DNA from: UKL13-2 sp947085425
Lineage (GTDB): Bacteria > Pseudomonadota > Gammaproteobacteria > Burkholderiales > Usitatibacteraceae
Reading direction: 5' to 3'
NCBI GenBank assembly: GCA_947085425.1
Contig: CAMTWK010000039.1
Coordinates: 1 to 55,063, forward strand
Length of the DNA stretch: 55,063 bases
The notes under the pieces are model-generated. The model ran no database searches. It was not told the origin of the DNA and saw only the letters and a list, made by a program, of their open reading frames with translations. The stretch's first letter is position 1. Every line of letters starts with the position of its first letter. Shown piece after piece: positions 36,201 through 45,595 of this stretch. Both the position numbers and the translations under genes were made by a program.

Positions 36201-36935
36201 TTAAAAGCCAAGCACGTCGTTCATTGTGAATAAACCGCTGGGTTTTCCGTTCAAAAATTTTGCCGCACGCACGGCCCCCTGGGCATAGGTCGCACGGGAT
36301 GACGATTTGTGGGTGATTTCAATACGTTCGCCATTCAAGGCAAAAAACACCGTATGGTCACCAATAATATCTCCCGCCCGGACCGAACTAAAACCGATGC
36401 TGCCGGGTGCCCGATCTACTTGGACGGCGTGGCGGTCATATACGGCGACCGAATCGAATGACTGCCCGCGCGCCTGCGCAGCCACTTTCCCCAACATCAA
36501 CGCCGTGCCGGACGGGGCGTCCACTTTCATTTTGTGGTGCGCCTCAAATACTTCGATATCGGCATCCATGCCGAGTGATGCTGCCGCCATGGCCACCAGC
36601 TTGGTGGTGACACTCACCCCCAAACTCATATTCGGTGCCAATACAATGGCGATATTGGCCGAGGCGTTTTCAATTTGTTTGGTTTGTTCGGCGGAAAAAC
36701 CGGTGGTGCCAATCACCAAATTGACGCGATGTTTGTTGCATGCGGCGAGGTGACCCATGGTCGCCTCCGGGCGGGTGAAATCAATCAGGACTGCGGCACC
36801 GGCCAACGCGGCATCCACATCGTCACCTTGATCAAACTTGCAAAAAACACCAACCTGCGCGTCTTGACCAGCGGCTTCAGCAACCATCCGACCCATGCGG
36901 CCATTTGCACCGGCAATCGCGAGCTTTAAGGACAT
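36201..36935 (-). CDS. dapB: 4-hydroxy-tetrahydrodipicolinate reductase
   Basis: An NAD(P)H-dependent reductase of lysine and diaminopimelate synthesis. The nucleotide-binding GANGRMGRM motif is at the start, and the catalytic His region EAHHKMKVDAPSGTA lies near the middle. At 244 residues it is slightly shorter than typical (265-275). It lies 5 bp downstream of bamE and probably shares its transcript. Confidence 0.95.
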   Translation of the reverse strand: MSLKLAIAGANGRMGRMVAEAAGQDAQVGVFCKFDQGDDVDAALAGAAVLIDFTRPEATMGHLAACNKHRVNLVIGTTGFSAEQTKQIENASANIAIVLAPNMSLGVSVTTKLVAMAAASLGMDADIEVFEAHHKMKVDAPSGTALMLGKVAAQARGQSFDSVAVYDRHAVQVDRAPGSIGFSSVRAGDIIGDHTVFFALNGERIEITHKSSSRATYAQGAVRAAKFLNGKPSGLFTMNDVLGF

Positions 36936-36940
36936 GACGA

Positions 36941-37360
36941 CTATTTTTTCGGGTCAGGCGGTGCGTTCGGTGGAATAAAATTCGGCGTCTTGCGGCGCTC
37001 ACCACCGCCGGTGAGAATTTCCACCGGTGAGGCCTGACCGTCAATACGCGCGACTTTCTCCTGCTCAAAAAAGATCGCCACTTTAAATTGTTGTCTCTCA
37101 CGTGCAAACGGATTGATTCGGCTGCCGCTGTTGCGGTCATCGCTAAAATAATAATCCCAACGATCACCGTTAAACACGTCCATCAAAAGCGGCGTGCCAA
37201 GCAGGTTACGCACGTCAATGCGCGCCATGCCGGGTTTGACCTTGGCAAGTTGCTCCTGGGTAATCAAATTACCCTGCTGAACATCAAGTCGATACACGCC
37301 AAACTGGGCGCAGGCAGAAAGTACAAAGCTTGTAAGAACAATCAGAATGAGCGATTTCAT
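36941..37360 (-). CDS. bamE: Outer membrane assembly lipoprotein BamE
   Basis: A 139-residue lipoprotein of the Bam complex that inserts beta-barrels into the outer membrane. The signal peptide ends in the lipobox LSAC with Cys at residue 20. The domain has the conserved RIDVRNLLGTPLLMDVFNGDRWDYYF segment. I start at ATG 37360, since the longer frame upstream is not a plausible signal sequence. It is divergent from fur, with a shared 221-bp promoter region. Confidence 0.92.
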   Translation of the reverse strand: MKSLILIVLTSFVLSACAQFGVYRLDVQQGNLITQEQLAKVKPGMARIDVRNLLGTPLLMDVFNGDRWDYYFSDDRNSGSRINPFARERQQFKVAIFFEQEKVARIDGQASPVEILTGGGERRKTPNFIPPNAPPDPKK

Positions 37361-37581
37361 GGTTTTTCCGCAAACGTCAATAAACACAATGGAGTTGGCG
37401 AAATTATACCCGATGGGCATGCTCTGAAGGCACCACGTTACGGGTTTGGGTGGTGGTATTGATGTGATCGGCGGTGGTGTCAGCATCGTGGCATGCCCCC
37501 TGAGCCAGTAAGTGTCCGGCACCGATTGCACCACCGCCCGCCGCACTTACGTTATGATGAGCGCAAACCCGGAAGGAACTC

Positions 37582-38013
37582 ATGACAGACTCAACCGAAT
37601 TACGCAGCATTGGCTTAAAGGCCACGTTTCCTCGCTTGAAGGTGCTGGAATTGTTTCATGCGTCTGAAGAACGGCATATGACCGCCGAGGACGTCTACAA
37701 ATTATTGCTCCATGAAAACGCCGAGATTGGTCTGGCAACGGTGTATCGGGTCTTGACCCAATTCGAACAAGCCGGCCTGTTGCAGCGACATCACTTCGAA
37801 GGTGGCCGCGCCGTCTTTGAACTCAACGAAGGCAGTCACCACGACCATCTGGTCTGTTTGCAATGCGGCAAAGTTGAAGAGTTTTATGACGCTGAAATCG
37901 AAAAACGCCAGCACAAAATCGCCAAGGACCGGGGCTTTAACCTGCACGACCATTCGTTGTATCTTTATGCCGATTGCACCAAGGCAAAATGCCCGCATAA
38001 ACCATCCGCATAA
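37582..38013 (+). CDS. fur: Ferric uptake regulator Fur
   Basis: A 143-residue iron-responsive repressor. An N-terminal winged helix (RHMTAEDVYKLLLHENAEIGLATVYRVL) precedes a dimerisation domain with the metal site HHDHLVCLQCGKVEEF. The C-terminal CTKAKCPHK carries further Cys. A GGAAGGAAC site precedes the ATG. It is divergent from bamE, the usual arrangement in this class. Autoregulation through a Fur box is likely but none is obvious. Confidence 0.96.
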   Translation: MTDSTELRSIGLKATFPRLKVLELFHASEERHMTAEDVYKLLLHENAEIGLATVYRVLTQFEQAGLLQRHHFEGGRAVFELNEGSHHDHLVCLQCGKVEEFYDAEIEKRQHKIAKDRGFNLHDHSLYLYADCTKAKCPHKPSA

Positions 38014-38115
38014 CGATCAATTAAACCACCGAATAAATATTCACCCGATTAATCACTTGCCAACTGAACCCTCCGACCGCGCGCACCAACAATCCGCTCG
38101 GCCCATTATTCGATC

Positions 38116-38508
38116 ATGAATAAACGCTTTTCTTTTTTGTTTGCCCCATGGCTGATGATTGCCGCGCAGGTGGCCGTGATATTGCCTACCGCCGATGCCC
38201 GCGCCGGCAGTCAGGCAGCCGAAATTTTACCGGCGGATTTGCCGGCTCAAGGCAAACAGGTTTTGCTGCAAATCCGCCAAGGCGGGCCGTTCCAATACAG
38301 CAAAGACGGCAGTGTGTTTGGCAATCGCGAAAATTTACTGCCCAAACAGCCGCGCGGCCACTACAAAGAATTTACCGTTCCGACCCCCGGCGCAAAAAAT
38401 CGCGGTGCCCGGCGCATTGTCTGCGGTGGTGAAATACGCAACCCAACCAAGTCGATTTGTTATTACACCAGTGATCATTACGCTTCATTCAAGCGGATTA
38501 GGGAGTAG
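38116..38508 (+). CDS. Secreted guanyl-specific ribonuclease (RNase Sa/barnase family)
   Basis: A 130-residue protein with a signal peptide of about 30 residues (hydrophobic core 8-24, ending ADARA). The mature part matches RNase Sa: DGSVFGNRENLLP, HYKEFTVPTPG with catalytic Glu85, GARRIV with Arg100, and SDHYASF with His121. The Glu-Arg spacing is 15 as in RNase Sa; the Arg-His spacing is five residues longer because of an insertion with Cys103 and Cys115 that may form a disulfide. It cleaves RNA after guanine outside the cytoplasm. Its inhibitor follows 5 bp later. Confidence 0.88.
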   Translation: MNKRFSFLFAPWLMIAAQVAVILPTADARAGSQAAEILPADLPAQGKQVLLQIRQGGPFQYSKDGSVFGNRENLLPKQPRGHYKEFTVPTPGAKNRGARRIVCGGEIRNPTKSICYYTSDHYASFKRIRE

Positions 38509-38513
38509 CCATC

Positions 38514-38954
38514 ATGCCGTCGGCGGAATTGAAGAATGTTTTTACCAGCGACCAGCCTCGTGGAATGTTTTGGCTCAAGACCCACGCCAGCACCGCCGAA
38601 CTTGGCAAGTTGGCGCGCCTCAAGGGCATGGCGTTTTTTCATCTGGAAGGCCAAAAAATCGAGGGCAAGGAACAATTCTTGAATCATGCCTCGGTGGCCA
38701 TGAAATTCCCGTCACACTTTGGCAATAACTGGGACGCGTTCTACGATTGCATTACCGATATGGACTGGGTGCGCGCCGACGGCTACTGCATTTATTTTGA
38801 CCACACCGACGCCTTCGCCGAACATCATGGCAGCGAACTCGAAACGGTAATGGAACTCTTTCAGGACGCGATCGACTTCTGGAAACAAGAAGGTCAATCG
38901 ATGCTCATTCTGCTGTCAGGCAAACATATGCCTGAGGGAATGAAGGCAATCTGA
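38514..38954 (+). CDS. Barstar-family ribonuclease inhibitor
   Basis: A 146-residue cytoplasmic protein with no signal peptide. The barstar fold is shown by FFHLEGQKIEGKEQFLNHAS and FGNNWDAFYDCITDM, the helix and loop that plug the RNase active site. It protects the producer from RNase that fails to be exported. It starts 5 bp after the RNase stop codon with a GGAG inside the RNase end, so the pair is translationally coupled. Confidence 0.9.
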   Translation: MPSAELKNVFTSDQPRGMFWLKTHASTAELGKLARLKGMAFFHLEGQKIEGKEQFLNHASVAMKFPSHFGNNWDAFYDCITDMDWVRADGYCIYFDHTDAFAEHHGSELETVMELFQDAIDFWKQEGQSMLILLSGKHMPEGMKAI

Positions 38955-38973
38955 GCCTCCAGGCGTCAAAAAA

Positions 38974-39780
38974 TCAGCGGTCGCGCTGCAAAATAATATC
39001 GCCGTAATAAGCAACCGTTTCCGTTTCGGTGGTGTTGCTGTCGGTCATGACACCAACCGAAATCACTCTGCCGGGCGCTTCGCCAAAGGCACGTTTAAAG
39101 TCATCCACAACGTTGCGGCGAAAATCCAGCCATTGCCCGGTACGCAGGCCGCCACTCTCGACCACAATCATTTTTGCCCGACCAGAATGGGCATTGTCGA
39201 GCAGCGTATCCACCGGCAGTTGGTTATCCCAAACGTACATCAATGTTGCGTACGGCATATCGCGTCCGCTAAACATTTTCACCATGCCGGCGGCCGCACG
39301 GTCTTCAACATCAAGTTTGTCCATGTCGCCCTCAAAGCTGACAATCACCCGTACCGGTGAGTCATCGCTGCCACGACGGGTCAAATTGGCCCCCGGCAAT
39401 AAGCGCTCGACATTCCATCTCCACAGCAAGTTTGGACTGGTGATTGGATCAATCACCACATCTTGTAACAAACCCGAAGCAGCCTTGTCCGAGTGCGCCC
39501 GTAATACCCGCACGCCGCCATGCTCGACCACGCGATAATCGGTGCGACGGTTAAAACGCGACAATATCCATGGCTGCCAGGAGATCGACAGCGGCTCGCC
39601 GAGTTGTAATGTAGAAAACGGCGCGACTTGCGCGGACAGCCGCACGTCATGTGTATGTGAATATGTTTGTGAATGCTGGGGCGCACCAGCGCAACCAACC
39701 AAGGTGGCGATTGCAAACATCGGTGCCAGTGTCGGCACCAGGATCCGCACAACGCTATGAATATTCATGAACGCGTTCAT
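38974..39780 (-). CDS. DUF3047 lipoprotein
   Basis: A 268-residue predicted lipoprotein. The signal peptide ends LVGCAG with Cys30 if the first Met is used (Cys26 if the second at residue 5 is used). The rest matches DUF3047: RVLRAHSDKAASGLLQDV, WRWNVERLLPGA and YADIILQ-like ends (YYGDIILQ). Family function is unknown; an extracytoplasmic carbohydrate-binding-like fold is likely. A 16-bp palindrome CATGAACGCGTTCATG (39766-39781) covers the first start codon. It stands apart, convergent with the barstar gene. Confidence 0.75.
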   Translation of the reverse strand: MNAFMNIHSVVRILVPTLAPMFAIATLVGCAGAPQHSQTYSHTHDVRLSAQVAPFSTLQLGEPLSISWQPWILSRFNRRTDYRVVEHGGVRVLRAHSDKAASGLLQDVVIDPITSPNLLWRWNVERLLPGANLTRRGSDDSPVRVIVSFEGDMDKLDVEDRAAAGMVKMFSGRDMPYATLMYVWDNQLPVDTLLDNAHSGRAKMIVVESGGLRTGQWLDFRRNVVDDFKRAFGEAPGRVISVGVMTDSNTTETETVAYYGDIILQRDR

Positions 39781-39836
39781 GACTCACTATACGCGTGACT
39801 TGCCGTCTGCCGCTGTACACCCACTCACTTATTCAT

Positions 39837-42800
39837 TCACTCCGAAGCCGCAATCAACGCCGCATTGCCACCGGCCGCGGCGGTGTTGACCGTAAATGTG
39901 CGCTCACTCGCAAAGCGGAACAGATAATGCGGCCCACCCGCTTTGGGACCGGTGCCCGACAATCCCTCACCACCAAACGGCTGCACCCCCACCACCGCAC
40001 CAATCTGATTGCGATTGACATAAACATTGCCGACCCGTGCCCGCGCCCGGATGGCGGTGATGGTTTCTTCGATGCGCGAATGAATGCCGAGTGTGAGGCC
40101 ATAACCGCTGGCGTTGATTTCATCGACCAACTCCATCAGCTTTTCGCCGTCAAACGCCAACACATGCAGGACCGGTCCAAACACTTCCGATTTAATGGTG
40201 CTGAGGGTCGGAATCTCAAACGCACACGGCGCAAAAAAATGACCTTTGCTGATGGATTGCGGCAACAACACCTGACCAATTTGCGGGTGTGCCCTGGCCA
40301 TTTGTTCACGATGCGCCACCAGCATGTCGAACGCATCACGATCAATCACCGGCCCCACATCGGTTTCAAGCAACGACGGATCACCAACCACCAATTCGTT
40401 CATCGCCCCCGCCAGCAAAGTTTTGATGCGCGGCGCAATATCTTTTTGCACACATAAAATGCGCAAGGCCGAACAACGTTGTCCGGCGCTGTTAAATGCC
40501 GAGGCAATCACGTCGTGAATAACCTGCTCCGGTAGCGCGGAGGAGTCGGCAATCATGGTGTTCAAACCACCCGTCTCGGCGATAAACGGAATAATCGGTC
40601 CGTCACGATTGGCCAGCGCACGATTAATCAATCGCGCCGTGCTGGTGCCACCGGTAAAGGCCACCCCATCCACACGTGCATCCGACACCAACATCGCGCC
40701 AATGATTTCACCCTTGCCGGGTAAATAGGCAATCGCCGCAGGCGGCATGCCGGCTTCCAATAAGAGCTTGACGGCTTCAAAGGCAACCAATGGTGTTTGC
40801 TCGGCGGGTTTGGCCATAACGGCATTGCCGGCGGCAAACGCGGCGGTAATCTGCCCCAAAAAGATCGCCAACGGAAAATTCCACGGGCTGATACAGGCAA
40901 ACGTGCCACGTCCGTGCAACGACAGTTCGTTGGATTCACCGGTCGGACCCGGCATTTGTTCCGCCGCAACAAAATGCAAACGGCACTGCGCGGCGTAATA
41001 ACGACAAAAATCCACCGCTTCGCGCACTTCACCCAACGCGTCCGGCAGGGTCTTGCCGGCTTCACGCACCATCAACGCCATAAAAAATGCGCGGCGCGTT
41101 TCTAACATTTCTGCGGCGCGATCGAGCACGTCCGCGCGTGCCCATGCGGCCATTCCCGGCCATTTTTTTGCCAGATCCAGTGCCAATCCCGTCAACGCCT
41201 GATCGGCGTATTCAACCGTTCCAATCTTTATCAAACGCGCCGGGTCAATCACATCAACCACTGCACCGCGCATGCCTTCACCGGCAATCAGCGGTTGTGC
41301 GTGCCAATCCACCTTCGCCAACACGTCCTTCATTTCGGCATAGAGCTGATCGGTGGCAGCCACCTCGGAAAAACTAAAACCGGAAGAATTTGCACGCTTC
41401 ACTATTGAATCTCCAAATAAATTTTTAGGCACCGGCAATTTGGCATTGGCGCGCGGCTGGTTGGCGACACATAAGGCAATCGGGTCGGCAATCACATCAT
41501 CAATCGACACATCCGGGTCGGCGATCCGGTTAACAAAGGAGGAATTTGCGCCGTTCTCCAGCAAACGTCGCACCAAATACGGCAGCAAATCTTCGTGGCT
41601 GCCGACCGGCGCATAAACACGACACGCCGTGTCCGGATATTCCAACACCGCGTCGTAGAGTTCCACGCCCATGCCGTGTAACCGTTGGAATTCAAACCCG
41701 GCGTGATGTTTAATCACCGACGCCTTTTGCAAAATGGTCGCCACGGTGTGCGCATTGTGGGTGGCAAACTGGCAATAAAAAGTGCTGGGGGCGGCCAGCA
41801 TTTTGGCTGCACAGGCGAGATAGGCCACGTCGGTATTGACCTTGCGGGTGAACACCGGATAGTCGGAAAAACCCTGCATTTGTGCGCGTTTAATTTCAGT
41901 ATCCCAGTAGGCACCTTTGACCAGCCGTGTCATCATGCGCCGCCCGTGTTGCGCCGACAACGCGATCAACCAATCGATGATCTGCGGGGCACGTTTTTGA
42001 TAGGACTGCACCGCCAACCCCAGCCCCTCGTAGCCAACAAAGCGTTGATCGGCGAACACCCGCGCAAACAATTCGAGTGACAATTCCAGCCGTTCGGTTT
42101 CTTCGGCATCGAAGGTGATGCCAATGCCACCGTCGCGCGCCATTTCGGTCAGCACCAATAACTTCGGCAACATTTCGTGAAATACCCGCGCACGATGCGC
42201 CTGCTCATAACGCGGATGCAACGCCGACAGCTTCACCGAAATACCGGGCGCAGCAAACACCGTTTGGCCGGGCTGCACAGATCGACCGATGGCTTGAATC
42301 GCCAATTGATACGCATCAAAATAACGCTCGGCGTCAGCGGCGGTCATGGCTGCTTCACCCAACATATCAAACGAATAACGATAATTTTTTTGGTCTGACG
42401 ACACACTGCGCAGCAACGCTTCATTAATATCGCGGCCCATCACAAACTGTTCGGCCATTAATTTCATGCCCTGCTTGAGTGACGCACGCACAATCGGCTC
42501 ACCGACTTTATTGGCCATTTTGCCGAGCCAGCCACCCACGTCGGTAAAATCGGACGGACCGACCGTCACCAGCTTACCGGTCAACATCATGCCCCAGGTG
42601 CCGGCATTGACCAGCATCGAGTCACTCGCGCCCAGATGTTTTTTCCAATCCCCCTGCGAAAATTTATCCTTGATCAATTTGTCGGCAGTCGCCGCATCGG
42701 GGATGCGCAACAACGCTTCGGCCACACACATTAACAACACACCCTCTTGTGACGACAAATCGTATTGGGTCAAAAATGATTGCATACCCGCATGGGTTTT

Positions 42801-43025
42801 TTGCCGTGACCGCACCGTCTCCACCAACGAACGGGCGATGTTGGCGATTTGATGATTGGTTTCCAAATCAACACGGGCAATGGCCAGCAGGGCGTCGAGC
42901 GTTTGTGCCTCATCGGCCAAAAAAACGCGGCGCATCGCGGCAAAATCAGGGGTGACTGCAGGCGAGGAATTTGTTGGGGGAGTAACGGACGAACCAGCAG
43001 AATCAGCAGCAGATATCGAAGACAT
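39837..43025 (-). CDS. putA: Bifunctional proline dehydrogenase / glutamate-semialdehyde dehydrogenase
   Basis: A 1062-residue PutA that converts proline to glutamate. The FAD-dependent proline dehydrogenase domain spans about 130-430 (RLVKGAYWDTEIKRAQMQG is diagnostic). The aldehyde dehydrogenase domain spans about 530-1010, with AETGG and the catalytic Cys in NSAGQRCSALR. It lacks the N-terminal ribbon-helix-helix DNA-binding domain of enterobacterial PutA, so it cannot repress its own gene that way. The start ATG is preceded by a 66-bp repeat (43126-43191). Confidence 0.95.
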   Translation of the reverse strand: MSSISAADSAGSSVTPPTNSSPAVTPDFAAMRRVFLADEAQTLDALLAIARVDLETNHQIANIARSLVETVRSRQKTHAGMQSFLTQYDLSSQEGVLLMCVAEALLRIPDAATADKLIKDKFSQGDWKKHLGASDSMLVNAGTWGMMLTGKLVTVGPSDFTDVGGWLGKMANKVGEPIVRASLKQGMKLMAEQFVMGRDINEALLRSVSSDQKNYRYSFDMLGEAAMTAADAERYFDAYQLAIQAIGRSVQPGQTVFAAPGISVKLSALHPRYEQAHRARVFHEMLPKLLVLTEMARDGGIGITFDAEETERLELSLELFARVFADQRFVGYEGLGLAVQSYQKRAPQIIDWLIALSAQHGRRMMTRLVKGAYWDTEIKRAQMQGFSDYPVFTRKVNTDVAYLACAAKMLAAPSTFYCQFATHNAHTVATILQKASVIKHHAGFEFQRLHGMGVELYDAVLEYPDTACRVYAPVGSHEDLLPYLVRRLLENGANSSFVNRIADPDVSIDDVIADPIALCVANQPRANAKLPVPKNLFGDSIVKRANSSGFSFSEVAATDQLYAEMKDVLAKVDWHAQPLIAGEGMRGAVVDVIDPARLIKIGTVEYADQALTGLALDLAKKWPGMAAWARADVLDRAAEMLETRRAFFMALMVREAGKTLPDALGEVREAVDFCRYYAAQCRLHFVAAEQMPGPTGESNELSLHGRGTFACISPWNFPLAIFLGQITAAFAAGNAVMAKPAEQTPLVAFEAVKLLLEAGMPPAAIAYLPGKGEIIGAMLVSDARVDGVAFTGGTSTARLINRALANRDGPIIPFIAETGGLNTMIADSSALPEQVIHDVIASAFNSAGQRCSALRILCVQKDIAPRIKTLLAGAMNELVVGDPSLLETDVGPVIDRDAFDMLVAHREQMARAHPQIGQVLLPQSISKGHFFAPCAFEIPTLSTIKSEVFGPVLHVLAFDGEKLMELVDEINASGYGLTLGIHSRIEETITAIRARARVGNVYVNRNQIGAVVGVQPFGGEGLSGTGPKAGGPHYLFRFASERTFTVNTAAAGGNAALIAASE

Positions 43026-43125
43026 GGTCTTATTAGAATAAAGAGTGGTCGCGCATTATGGCAGTTTGCAATAATTGCGTTTGCTTGCAGCTTGCATGCG
43101 GCAAGGGAGAGCGTGGAAAAACAAC

Positions 43126-43191
43126 AAACTCAAGCAAAAACGGTCGTTTTCAGACATATTTGCCTGAAAACGCCCGCTCAATCACGAGTTT
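43126..43191. repeat. 66-bp quasi-palindromic repeat, copy 5 (thioredoxin/putA gap)
   Basis: Begins AAACTC and ends GAGTTT. The inner stem CGTTTTCAG (43145-43153) pairs perfectly with CTGAAAACG (43164-43172). Read on the minus strand it is followed within 5 bases by a T-run, so it may also end thioredoxin transcription. Confidence 0.9.
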
Positions 43192-43208
43192 ACAAACTGA
43201 TTCGCGAG

Positions 43209-43586
43209 TTAATTCACTGCCGGATTTTTTTCCTGCGCAGCGATTTCGGCATGCACCGTCGCCATATCAAGCTCAAGTGATTTTTTCACCACGTCCTGCA
43301 ACGCGGATTTCGGCAACAGACCGGCTTGGGTAAACAAAATAATTTGCTCCCTGAACACCATCAGTGTCGGAATCGAACGGATATTAAACGCCGCGCCCAG
43401 CTCCTGCTCGACCTCGGTATTGATCTTGCCAAACACCACATCGGGAAACTGCTCTGATACCGCCTCAAAGGTCGGCGCAAAACTGCGGCAGGGTCCACAC
43501 CACGGCGCCCAAAAATCGATGATGACGGTCTTGCCACTTTCAATGGTGGCGTTAAAGTTTTCTTTGGTCAGTTCCAGCGTGGCCAT
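43209..43586 (-). CDS. Thioredoxin
   Basis: A 125-residue cytoplasmic thioredoxin with the canonical WCGPC active site (Cys30 and Cys33) and the cis-Pro region SIPTLMVF. It reduces protein disulfides. The C-terminal tail of about 20 residues beyond the usual 105-110 is acidic and Ala-rich. Lies upstream of putA on the same strand, separated by the 66-bp repeat. Other thioredoxin-fold genes exist in the genome (TlpA-like at 9548), so the name trxA is not certain. Confidence 0.9.
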   Translation of the reverse strand: MATLELTKENFNATIESGKTVIIDFWAPWCGPCRSFAPTFEAVSEQFPDVVFGKINTEVEQELGAAFNIRSIPTLMVFREQIILFTQAGLLPKSALQDVVKKSLELDMATVHAEIAAQEKNPAVN

Positions 43587-43811
43587 GTTTATTCTCCGAG
43601 TTTGACTTCACTATACTTGCGGGCACATTTGGCGATTTCAAACAGATTTGGACAAATGTTAATGAACTCTGCTGGATTGCGGAAACATGAAATAAACCGC
43701 ACTCGGAATGCAGCCGGTTTCGACCGCCGCAGACAAATAGGCAGCGTGATTTATATACCGACAACCTCGAAAAATCAGCGCGCCTTGGTTTTCCACCCTC
43801 GACTTCAACCA

Positions 43812-44381
43812 TCACACCATCTTCGCAACCCGCCCACCCAAGTCCTGCAACATCTTGGTTACGCGCTCATTGGCAACACTGCCATCGGCATGGGTGATTT
43901 TGTCGCCGCCCGGCACAGCGACGACTGGCAATACAATCGCGCCGAGATTGGCCAGAATAGATGCGACATGCGGCAACGCACGTACCGCACCAAATCCACC
44001 TGCGGATGCGCCCATCAAACCAACAATCTTGCCTTGAAAGGGTAATCCGCCGCCGCCTTGTCCGAGCCCTTCTTTCACTGATTGGGACAACCAATCGATG
44101 GTGTTTTTAAGGAGCGGTGTCAGTGAGGCGTTGTATTCCGGGCTGGCAATCAGCAAGCCTTGCGCGGCGATCATTTTTGCGCGTAACTCCAAAACCGATT
44201 GCGGCACACCATGGGCCGTGTGCCAATCGGCGTCATACAGCGGCATCGGAAATTCTTTTAGGTCGATCACCTCAACGTCGGCACCAGCGGCGCGTGCGCC
44301 CTCAACGGCATAACGCAGTGCATTGGCATTGATGGAACCGACACGGACGGAGCCGGCGAAGGCGATTATTTTTTTTGACAT
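43812..44381 (-). CDS. NADPH-dependent FMN reductase
   Basis: A 189-residue flavoprotein of the azoreductase/chromate-reductase-like FMN family (FMN_red). The phosphate-binding loop GSVRVGSINA is at the N-terminus and the ASPEYNASLTPLLKNTIDW motif follows near residue 75. It could supply reduced flavin or detoxify quinones or metals. It starts 28 bp after the YceI gene stop and is probably in the same operon. Confidence 0.85.
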   Translation of the reverse strand: MSKKIIAFAGSVRVGSINANALRYAVEGARAAGADVEVIDLKEFPMPLYDADWHTAHGVPQSVLELRAKMIAAQGLLIASPEYNASLTPLLKNTIDWLSQSVKEGLGQGGGGLPFQGKIVGLMGASAGGFGAVRALPHVASILANLGAIVLPVVAVPGGDKITHADGSVANERVTKMLQDLGGRVAKMV

Positions 44382-44409
44382 TTTTTGCTTTCTGTTTTTG
44401 TTGATTTGA

Positions 44410-44985
44410 TTATTTGTGGGTGACAAAACGAAACCGCACCGTCACATCATCGGCGACCACCGAGGTGTCTTTCCATTCGTTGTCACCAATTTTCCAGGCG
44501 AGGCGTTTCATCACAAAGCTGCCCTCGACTACCGGTGCCGCGCCATCGGTGAATACAAATTGCGCTTTGATCGGCTGGGTGGCGCCTTTGATCGACAGTT
44601 TACCGATGGCTTCAAATTTATTACCACCTGGCGCACCAAGCGCAGTCACTTTCTCCGCAACAAACGTGGCACGCGGAAACAAACGCGCATTCAGCCACAC
44701 CGGCGTTTTGGTTTCATCGTTGTACGCTGGGTCACCGAGATCGACCGAATTCACATCCACACCAAATTCGGCTTTGGTGGCATCCGGTTTTTTGGCGTCA
44801 AAAAAAACTTTGGCGTCAAAACGCGTGAAGCGGCCTTTTAACGGCACACCCAGTTGTGAAAAACCAAACTCAATGCTGCTTTTGGTGGCGTCGAGTTTGA
44901 GCTCGGACGCATTGGCCACTGGGTTCGCGCCCAGTCCAATCCAAACCGCAACTGCGGTCAACACACTTATATAAAAACGATTCAT
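44410..44985 (-). CDS. YceI-family periplasmic protein 1
   Basis: A 191-residue protein with a signal peptide of about 25 residues and a YceI lipocalin-like beta barrel that binds isoprenoid quinone-like lipids. The core shows ATKSSIEFGFSQLGVPLKGRFTRF and LSIKGATQPIKAQF. It lies 26 bp after the cytochrome b gene. Together with the second YceI (45596) it flanks the cytochrome. Confidence 0.9.
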   Translation of the reverse strand: MNRFYISVLTAVAVWIGLGANPVANASELKLDATKSSIEFGFSQLGVPLKGRFTRFDAKVFFDAKKPDATKAEFGVDVNSVDLGDPAYNDETKTPVWLNARLFPRATFVAEKVTALGAPGGNKFEAIGKLSIKGATQPIKAQFVFTDGAAPVVEGSFVMKRLAWKIGDNEWKDTSVVADDVTVRFRFVTHK

Positions 44986-45011
44986 TTTCTAATCCCTTAA
45001 ACGGGTAACGA

Positions 45012-45566
45012 TTAACGCTTTTTGCGACCCGGCCACATGCGCCACATCAGGCCGTCTTTATTCAAAAATTGATGTTTGATCGTCGCCAAAATATGTAGCC
45101 CCACTAACCCCGCCAAACTATAACCGGCGACGAGATGCACTTGTTTGTAGAGCGGCGCCCATTCATCTGTTTTGGCGATCAAATCCGGCAACGCCCATAA
45201 GCCGAGATACACCGTTGGAAAACCCTTGGCCGATGAAAATAACCAACCGGTGATCGGCACCGCAAAAAACAACAGGTACAGCAGCGCGTGGGTAACCGAC
45301 GCGGCGCACTGCTGCCAGGCGGGCATGGGCAGCGGCGCAGGCGGCACATGCAACAAGCGCCACCACAACCGCATCGCCGCCAACGCAAAAACCGTCACAC
45401 CGATCCACTTATGCCACGAATACAGTTTCAATTTATCCGGGCTGATGCGTAAGTCCACCATGTACAACCCCATGGCAAAACCGACCAAAATCAGCAGGGC
45501 CATTAACCAATGAAAAATAATGGCTGTGTTGGTATAACGTGCTGATATTGGCATCACAGATGACAT
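45012..45566 (-). CDS. Cytochrome b561
   Basis: A 184-residue four-helix inner-membrane cytochrome of the bacterial b561 type. Candidate heme ligands are His19 (FHW), His52 (WHKW), His144 and His158 in the last helices. It passes electrons between quinones and periplasmic partners. It is flanked on both sides by YceI genes, a combination seen widely; YceI proteins may bring lipid-soluble quinone or isoprenoid to it. Confidence 0.9.
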   Translation of the reverse strand: MSSVMPISARYTNTAIIFHWLMALLILVGFAMGLYMVDLRISPDKLKLYSWHKWIGVTVFALAAMRLWWRLLHVPPAPLPMPAWQQCAASVTHALLYLLFFAVPITGWLFSSAKGFPTVYLGLWALPDLIAKTDEWAPLYKQVHLVAGYSLAGLVGLHILATIKHQFLNKDGLMWRMWPGRKKR

Positions 45567-45595
45567 GGTGGCCCGAATGAAAGAATGAACAGAAA

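Noticed and set aside
37382..37447. A seventh possible 66-bp repeat: AAACAC to GGGTTT, upstream of bamE
   Set aside because: Length and ends fit but the middle lacks the paired TTTTCAG/CTGAAAA blocks. It could be a decayed copy, or chance.
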